Assembly (NCBI RefSeq): GCF_015461805.1
Contig: NZ_JACVZE010000015.1
Location: 1-48,625, forward strand
Reading direction: 5' to 3'
DNA: 48,625 nt
Source: Pseudomonas pisciculturae
GTDB taxonomy: Bacteria; Pseudomonadota; Gammaproteobacteria; Pseudomonadales; Pseudomonadaceae
Under the pieces are notes generated by a model. That model did not search any database. It was not told the DNA's origin and worked only from the letters and a program-made list of their open reading frames with translations. Both the position numbers and the translations under genes were made by a program. How positions within the stretch are numbered: the first letter of the stretch is position 1; each line of letters starts with the position of its first letter. Shown piece by piece: positions 43,949 through 48,625 of the stretch.

Positions 43949-44986
43949 TCAGGCAGATAGTGCTTGGGGAAGCGTGGCGTGGGCATAGAAACGTTGCGCG
44001 ACGTCGGGGTGAGAGCGAAGGCGGCCTTTGAGGTAATTCCAACCGACATCGCGCAGCAGCGGGTTACGCGGGTCGCTTTCAGGGCCGTGGGCATCGCGCA
44101 GCAGTTGCGGCGCCAGTTGGTACACCGGCACTACCGCATCCAGTTGCGCACCGAGGAAAAAGGCCAGGGACAAGCGCTCGCTGCCCACCGGCGGCGACAC
44201 CACGCGGTGCACGGTGGCGCGCAGGTAACCGTTGCTGGCCAACTCCAGCAGTTCGCCGATATTCACCACCAGCGTGTCGGGACGCGGCGAGGCGTCGATC
44301 CAACGGCCCTCTTCCACTTCCACCTGCAAACCGGCTTGCTCGTCTTGCAGCAGGAAGCTCAGGAAACCCGAGTCCTTGTGTGCGCCTACGCCTTGGCGGC
44401 TTTGCTCGGCGTGGCGGCCGGGGTAGCGGATCAGCTTGATATGTTCGTTGGGTTTGTCGCCGTACAATGCATCGAAGGCGTTTTCCGGCAGGGACAAGGC
44501 CTGGGCAAACGCACGCAGCAGGCGCAGGGCCATTTGCGTCATTGCCTGCTGCCAGCCGAGCACCAGCGGCTTGAGTTGCGGCAAGGCCTGCGGCCATTGG
44601 TTGGGGCCTTGCAGGCGGGCCCACGCAGCGGGGAATTCACCGACGGCCAAGGGTTCACGCTCGGCGCCGACGTCGAACTGTTCGCGCAAGTCTGGTTGAC
44701 CGCGAGTGATCTCGGAAGCGGCGCGGTTGTAACCGCGAAAGTGCGGGGAGTTGAGCATGCCAACGTCGAGTTTATCGGCGTCAGGCAGGGCAAAAAATGC
44801 CCGCGCCTGCTGCTGCACTTCGGCCAACAACGCCGAGTCGATACCGTGCCCGGTAAGGTAGAAAAACCCGATATGGCGTGCAGCCAAACGCAGCTCATCA
44901 AGAAACTGCTGGCGCTGCTGTGGGGTGCCGTCGAGCTGCGACAGGTCCAGCAGCGGCAAGGTGGTGATCGATTGCAAAGAGGCCAT
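43949..44986 (-). CDS. 2-oxoglutarate/Fe(II)-type oxygenase, IPNS-like
   Basis: A 345-residue oxygenase of the isopenicillin-N-synthase-like superfamily. The DIOX_N domain is at the start (LPLLDLSQLDGTPQQRQQFL, ARHIGFFYLTGHGI). Iron ligands are His and Asp in GVGAHKDSGF and His in ATVHRVVSPP; the 2-oxoglutarate-binding R-x-S follows (ERLSLAFFLG). The operon context (metQNI downstream, SsuBC-like genes upstream) suggests that it attacks a sulfur-containing compound, but the substrate is inferred. ATG 44986 with GGAGCGAG is preferred over ATG 45028. Confidence 0.87.
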   Translation of the reverse strand: MASLQSITTLPLLDLSQLDGTPQQRQQFLDELRLAARHIGFFYLTGHGIDSALLAEVQQQARAFFALPDADKLDVGMLNSPHFRGYNRAASEITRGQPDLREQFDVGAEREPLAVGEFPAAWARLQGPNQWPQALPQLKPLVLGWQQAMTQMALRLLRAFAQALSLPENAFDALYGDKPNEHIKLIRYPGRHAEQSRQGVGAHKDSGFLSFLLQDEQAGLQVEVEEGRWIDASPRPDTLVVNIGELLELASNGYLRATVHRVVSPPVGSERLSLAFFLGAQLDAVVPVYQLAPQLLRDAHGPESDPRNPLLRDVGWNYLKGRLRSHPDVAQRFYAHATLPQALSA

Positions 44987-45131
44987 CGGCGGCTCGCTCC
45001 ATGAACAAATGCCTGAAGAAGCGTCCAAGCTAAACGATCTTAAAAACCACCAATAAATATCTTTTTGGAATTAGCTTAGGCGTGGCAATCGGTGCGCAGC
45101 TTTCCCAAGGCAGCCGCGCCTGGGCCTCTAC
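44987..45131 (-). promoter_or_regulatory. AT-rich gap, possible internal promoter
   Basis: These 145 bases between the ATPase and oxygenase genes are AT-rich around 45030-45080 (minus strand reads AATTCCAAAAAGATATTTAT). This contrasts with the tight spacing elsewhere and suggests a separate promoter for the oxygenase-metQNI part. AT-rich upstream DNA is common for sulfur-starvation genes. No exact factor site can be named. Confidence 0.4.
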
Positions 45132-45890
45132 CTACCCATGGGCAACACGCTTGAAACTACCTGCTGCTGGCCGCACCGCCGGCGCGTCTGCTTCCACACC
45201 CAGCAGGTGCAGCAATCGCGCACGGATCGCCTGGAAACCTTCCTGGCCCGTGTCTCGCGCGCGCGGTAGGTCGATGGTCAGTTGCTCGGCAATCTTGCCG
45301 TTTTCCAACACAATCACGCGGTCCGCCAACAGGATCGCCTCATCCACATCGTGGGTCACCAGCAACACGGCCGGTGTGTGCTTGCGCCACAACTCGATAA
45401 TGAGCCGATGCATCTTGATGCGGGTCAGCGCATCGAGCGCGGCAAATGGCTCATCAAGCAATAGCAACTTGGGCTCGCGCACCAGGCTGCGCGCCAGTGC
45501 CACGCGCTGGGCTTCGCCGCCGGAGAGGGTCGCTGGGTAGGCGTCCAGGCGGTGGGCAAGGCCGACTTCGGTCAAGGCCTGCACCGCACGCGCCTTGGCA
45601 TCGGGAATGTGCAGGCCCAGCACGACGTTTTTCCACGCGAGCTTCCAGGGCATCAGGCGCGGCTCCTGGAACACCGCCGCCCGCGCCTTGGGCACGTGCA
45701 GTTGGCCGCTGTCGATACTGTCCAGCCCGGCTAGGCTGCGCAGCAAGGTCGTCTTCCCCGAGCCGCTGGCACCAAGCAAGGCCACGAACTCACCAGGGGC
45801 GATGTCCAGGTCCAGGCCGTCGATAACCCGCTGCTCGCCGAATTGGCGGACCACGTTGCGCAGTTGCACAGGCGCTTGAAGGGTCGACAT
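45132..45890 (-). CDS. SsuB/TauB-like ABC transporter ATPase
   Basis: A 252-residue ATPase with Walker A LGASGSGKTTLL, Q-loop VFQEPRLMPW, signature LSGGEAQRVALARSL, Walker B LLLLDEPFAALDA and H-loop VTHDVDEA. The QEPRLMPW form is typical of the nitrate/sulfonate/taurine group. Its start follows the permease stop by one base. Together they form the membrane part of an importer, probably for a sulfonate. No substrate-binding protein gene is in this cluster. Confidence 0.9.
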   Translation of the reverse strand: MSTLQAPVQLRNVVRQFGEQRVIDGLDLDIAPGEFVALLGASGSGKTTLLRSLAGLDSIDSGQLHVPKARAAVFQEPRLMPWKLAWKNVVLGLHIPDAKARAVQALTEVGLAHRLDAYPATLSGGEAQRVALARSLVREPKLLLLDEPFAALDALTRIKMHRLIIELWRKHTPAVLLVTHDVDEAILLADRVIVLENGKIAEQLTIDLPRARDTGQEGFQAIRARLLHLLGVEADAPAVRPAAGSFKRVAHG

Positions 45891-45891
45891 A

Positions 45892-46713
45892 TCAGTTCCT
45901 CACAAAAGATGGGCGCCAGGCCAGGGCGAAGCGTTCAAGGGTGCGGATCAGGCCGTCGATCAACAGGCCGAGCACGCTGTAGATCAGCAGGCAGATCACG
46001 ATGACGTCGGTGCGCATGAAGTCCCGCGCATCACTGGCCAAAAAACCGATGCCGGCCGTGGTATTGATCTGTTCGACAAACACCAGCGCCAGCCAGGAAA
46101 TCCCCAGGGCATAGCGCAGGCCGACAAAAAACGACGGCAGCGAACCCGGCAAAATCACGTGCCAGATAAGCTCACGCCGGTTGAGGCCCAGGGTGTTGGC
46201 GGCTTCGATCAATTTGGGGTCGATATTGCGGATGCCTGCGAACAGGTTGAGGTACACCGGGAATGTGGTGCCTACGACAATCAAGGCAATCTTGGTGAAC
46301 TCGCCGATGCCGAACCACAGGATAAACAGCGGCACCAACGCCAGGGACGGAATGGTGCGCACCATTTGCATCGGCGAATCGAGGATCACCTCACCGCGCC
46401 TCGACAAGCCGCTGATCAACGCCGCCGTCACCCCGATGCTTACGCCGATGCCCAGGCCAAACAATGCGCGTTGCAGCGACACCAGCAGGTGCTTGCCCAG
46501 CTCCCCGGACACGATCATCGCCCACAGCGTGCCGCCGATCTGCGAAGGTGCAGCGATGACTCGTGAAGGAATCCAGCCCAACTGCGAGGCCAGCTCCCAC
46601 AGCAGCAATAAAACGAGGGGGCTGACCAGCCGCAACAGTGCGTCCGGGGTGCGCCAGCGACGCTTTATTTTGGGCTCGACGCCGAGTTTGTTGATAGAGA
46701 ACGTCTCGCTCAT
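45892..46713 (-). CDS. SsuC/TauC-like ABC transporter permease
   Basis: A 273-residue permease with about six helices. The start LLRLVSPLVLLLLWELASQL and the coupling region IEAANTLGLNRRELIWHVIL followed by PGSLPSFFVGLRYALGISWL are typical of SsuC/TauC proteins. It pairs with the ATPase one base downstream. AAGGAAG precedes the ATG. The promoter lies in the gap shared with the divergent monooxygenase gene. A small hairpin (CACAGGC 46741-46747 / GCCTGTG 46764-46770) is in the leader. Confidence 0.9.
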   Translation of the reverse strand: MSETFSINKLGVEPKIKRRWRTPDALLRLVSPLVLLLLWELASQLGWIPSRVIAAPSQIGGTLWAMIVSGELGKHLLVSLQRALFGLGIGVSIGVTAALISGLSRRGEVILDSPMQMVRTIPSLALVPLFILWFGIGEFTKIALIVVGTTFPVYLNLFAGIRNIDPKLIEAANTLGLNRRELIWHVILPGSLPSFFVGLRYALGISWLALVFVEQINTTAGIGFLASDARDFMRTDVIVICLLIYSVLGLLIDGLIRTLERFALAWRPSFVRN

Positions 46714-46825
46714 CAGGCAGCTTCCTTATAAAAACTTGACCACAGGCTAATCGCATAAAAACCGCCTGTGAAAGTCTTTCCAGGAATAACCTAATACATT
46801 CAAAATGCAAATTACTGATACAACA

Positions 46826-46858
46826 CCTAATTAATGATTCTACATTTTAATAATTAGG
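46826..46858. promoter_or_regulatory. Inverted CCTAATTA boxes in the divergent promoter
   Basis: CCTAATTA (46826-46833) and TAATTAGG (46851-46858) are perfect inverted copies 17 bases apart, and a further CCTAATA lies at 46790. They occupy the AT-rich gap between the SsuC-like and monooxygenase genes and may be an operator for a shared sulfur-responsive regulator. The regulator is not in the window. Confidence 0.45.
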
Positions 46859-46968
46859 ATAGAACCAAACGGCATTTTACAGGCCTGGCGCCTGCCCCTA
46901 CTTTGGACGCGAATAACCGACCCCCTGCCCGGTGGAGGTGCCCATCCCGAAAAAGATAAGGACAGACC

Positions 46969-48051
46969 ATGAGCATTGAATTCATCGGCTACATCGGCGG
47001 CCACCACGCTTCCGAGATCCACCCGCGCAGCGGCCCTACCCTGCAACCTGACTACGTCGAAACCGTGGCGCGCGCCCACGAAGAAGCCGGCTTCGACCGC
47101 GCCCTGGTGGCCTTCCACTCCAACAGCCCGGACAGCACGCTGATCGCCTCCCACGCCGCCAGCGTGACCCAGAAGCTGCAATTTCTGATTGCTCACCGCC
47201 CCGGTTTCGCCCAACCCACTCTGGCTGCACGCCAGTTCACCACCCTGGATGTGTTCAACGGTGGCCGCACCGCCGTGCATATCATCACCGGCGGCGACGA
47301 CCGCGAACTGCGCGCCGACGGCAGCCATATCGGCAAAGACGAGCGCTACGCCCGCACCGACGAATACCTGAGCGTGGTGCGCGAGGAATGGACCAGCGAG
47401 CAGCCGTTTGATTTTGAAGGCACCTACTACCAGGTCGAAGGCGCGCACTCCACCGTGAAGTCGCCACAACAGCCGCACATTCCGTTGTATTTCGGCGGCT
47501 CGTCCCCGGCCGCGATTGCGGTGGCCGGCAAGCATGCCGACGTGTACGCACTGTGGGGCGAAACCTACGAGCAAGTGCGCGAAATCGTGACCCAGGTACG
47601 CGCCGAAGCCGCCAAGCATGGGCGTACGATTCGCTTTAGCCTGTCACTGCGACCGATCCTTGCCGAGACCGAAGAACTGGCATGGGCGCGGGCTGAGAGC
47701 ATCCTCAAACAAGCCACCGAACTGGCTGAGAAGAATGGTTTTGTAAGGCGTGAACCGCCGAATGAAGGCTCGCGCCGGTTGCTGGCGGCAGCGGCGCAAG
47801 GGTCGCGGCTGGACAAGCGTTTGTGGACCGGGATTGCCGGGCTGCTGGGGGCACAGGGCAACTCCACCTCGCTGGTGGGTACCGCTGAGCAAGTGGCCGA
47901 AGCCTTGGTGGATTACTACGACCTGGGCATCACCACGTTCCTGATTCGTGGGTTTGACCCGCTCAACGATGCAATCGATTACGGCAAACGCCTGATTCCC
48001 CTCACTCGCCAGCTGATCGCCGAACGCGAACAGGCCCAACAGGTCGCTTAA
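46969..48051 (+). CDS. SsuD-like FMNH2-dependent monooxygenase
   Basis: A 360-residue monooxygenase of the bacterial luciferase-like (LLM) group, near SsuD-type alkanesulfonate monooxygenases. Clear blocks are EFIGYIGGHHASEIHPRSGP, HEEAGFDRALVAFHSNSPD, LIAHRPGFAQPTLAARQFTT, GGRTAVHIITGGDD, DEYLSVVREEW and PLYFGGSSPAAIAVAGKHAD. Such enzymes use reduced flavin from a partner reductase to release sulfite from sulfonates; the exact substrate is unknown, and no flavin reductase gene is near. AAGGACAG precedes the ATG. It diverges from the SsuBC-like genes. Its last codons are the origin of the repeated tail fragments downstream. Confidence 0.9.
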   Translation: MSIEFIGYIGGHHASEIHPRSGPTLQPDYVETVARAHEEAGFDRALVAFHSNSPDSTLIASHAASVTQKLQFLIAHRPGFAQPTLAARQFTTLDVFNGGRTAVHIITGGDDRELRADGSHIGKDERYARTDEYLSVVREEWTSEQPFDFEGTYYQVEGAHSTVKSPQQPHIPLYFGGSSPAAIAVAGKHADVYALWGETYEQVREIVTQVRAEAAKHGRTIRFSLSLRPILAETEELAWARAESILKQATELAEKNGFVRREPPNEGSRRLLAAAAQGSRLDKRLWTGIAGLLGAQGNSTSLVGTAEQVAEALVDYYDLGITTFLIRGFDPLNDAIDYGKRLIPLTRQLIAEREQAQQVA

Positions 48052-48067
48052 GAACACCGCAAATCAA

Positions 48068-48156
48068 TGTGGGAGGGGGCTTGCCCCCGATGGCAGGCTG
48101 TCAGTCACCAATGATTTGACTGACCCACCGCTATCGGGAGCAAGCCCCCTCCCACA
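48068..48156. repeat. REP doublet, array unit 1
   Basis: The arms are TGTGGGAGGGGGCTTGCCCC and the inverted GGAGCAAGCCCCCTCCCACA, with a conserved middle (CTGTCAGTCACCAATGATTT). The first copy follows the real gene stop by 16 bases. Confidence 0.85.
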
Positions 48157-48260
48157 TTTTGATCCCCACACTGGCGCACCAGCGCATTCCAATCCCGCTT
48201 TGATTGCTGAGCACGAGCAAGCCGAACAGGTCACCTAATCAAGCACACCACACAACCAAC

Positions 48261-48349
48261 TGTGGGAGGGGGCTTGCCCCCGATAGCAGGCTGTCAGTCA
48301 CCAATGATTTGGCTGACCCACCGCTATCGGGAGCAAGCCCCCTCCCACA
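48261..48349. repeat. REP doublet, array unit 2
   Basis: This has the same 89-base length as unit 1, with only a few substitutions (GATAGCAGG for GATGGCAGG; ATTTGGCTG for ATTTGACTG). Confidence 0.85.
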
Positions 48350-48453
48350 TTTTGATCTCCACACTGCCACACCTGCGCATTCCAATCCCGCTTTGATTGC
48401 TGAGCACGAGCAAGCCGAACAGGTCATCTAATCAAGCACATCACACAACCAAC

Positions 48454-48542
48454 TGTGGGAGGGGGCTTGCCCCCGATAGCAGGCTGTCAGTCACCAATGA
48501 TTTGACTGACCCACCGCTATCGGGGGCAAGCCCCCTCCCACA
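48454..48542. repeat. REP doublet, array unit 3
   Basis: This has the same length as units 1 and 2 and is nearly identical to unit 2; the right arm reads CGGGGGCAAGC for CGGGAGCAAGC, which makes the two arms more perfectly complementary. Confidence 0.85.
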
Positions 48543-48625
48543 TTTTGATCTCCACATTGCCGCACTAGCGCATTCCAATCCCGCTTTGATTGCTGAGCAC
48601 GAGTAAGCCGAACAGGTCACCTAAT

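Larger units (their letters stand above)
48013..48625 (+). repeat. Tandem array of gene tail plus REP doublet
   Basis: The last 13 codons of the monooxygenase gene (48013-48051, ending LIAEREQAQQVA-stop) recur as diverged copies at 48200-48238 (LIAEHEQAEQVT), 48393-48431 (LIAEHEQAEQVI) and 48586-48624 (in-frame stop after AEHE). Each is separated from the next by an 89-base REP doublet (48068-48156, 48261-48349, 48454-48542). The period is 187 bases for the first unit and 193 for the next two. The window ends one base after the last copy's stop, so the array may continue. No other gene is seen in 48052-48625. Confidence 0.85.

Noticed and set aside
43964..45004. 346-residue open frame antisense to the oxygenase gene
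   Set aside because: It mirrors the oxygenase almost exactly, and the oxygenase has its iron and cofactor residues.
48204..48606. Small open frames inside the tandem array (69-75 residues)
   Set aside because: They arise from REP sequence joined to the copied gene tail; no ribosome site or start context supports translation.
48068..48625. CRISPR array at the right end
   Set aside because: The repeated units are about 190 bases and near-identical throughout, with palindromic REP doublets and gene-tail fragments; there are no short repeats with unique spacers and no cas genes.

Overview
The window looks like chromosomal DNA of a Pseudomonas of the P. fluorescens group. It is GC-rich and densely coded. 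It carries many short palindromic repeats of the 'GTGGGAGctGGCTTGCctgCGA' and 'GCGAGCAAGCtCGCTC' types common in that group, and the gene families (FpvA-type receptor with FecI/FecR, MocR and RhtB/LysE pairs, serralysin, SsuD-like monooxygenase) fit the genus. No tRNA, rRNA, CRISPR array, prophage or insertion sequence was seen. The assignment rests on pattern recognition; no search was run.

Layout. 0-6.4 kb: a convergent pair of a dual-OB-like protein and a DUF488 protein, an acetyltransferase, a small lipoprotein, a hybrid sensor kinase divergent from its LuxR-type regulator, a DUF1203 protein and a truncated GrpB gene. 6.4-11.2 kb: a diguanylate cyclase with a periplasmic NMT1/THI5-like sensor, an orphan protein, two GNAT acetyltransferases, a MerR regulator and an NAD-dependent epimerase/reductase. 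11.2-15.4 kb: an ECF sigma / anti-sigma / TonB receptor iron-uptake cassette. 15.4-20.4 kb: a very large protein of unknown function and an AraC regulator convergent with an RhtB exporter. 20.4-26.3 kb: tandem REPs, a phospholipase-D-like protein, an HxlR regulator divergent from a short-chain dehydrogenase, an MscS channel with a cyclic-nucleotide-binding domain, and a pirin. 26.3-30.9 kb: a two-component system convergent with a second TonB receptor, with Fur-like boxes before both transcription units. 30.9-35.2 kb: an RND adaptor and pump. 35.5-41.6 kb: an M20 carboxypeptidase, an AdrA-like (MASE2) diguanylate cyclase, a LysE exporter divergent from a MocR regulator, and a serralysin-type protease. 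41.7-48.1 kb: an organosulfur/methionine region (metQNI, a 2-oxoglutarate/Fe(II)-type oxygenase, an SsuBC-like transporter, and a divergent SsuD-like flavin monooxygenase).

Themes: iron acquisition (two TonB receptors with different regulatory logic), c-di-GMP signalling (two cyclases), export with a dedicated regulator (AraC/RhtB and MocR/LysE), and sulfur scavenging. Five convergent gene pairs overlap at their 3' ends. The most unusual DNA feature is at the right end: a roughly 190-bp unit made of the last codons of the SsuD-like gene plus its downstream REP doublet is repeated in tandem at least three times and probably continues past the window edge. The least understood genes are the 1140-residue protein at 15.4 kb and the DUF488/dual-OB pair at 0.3-1.5 kb.
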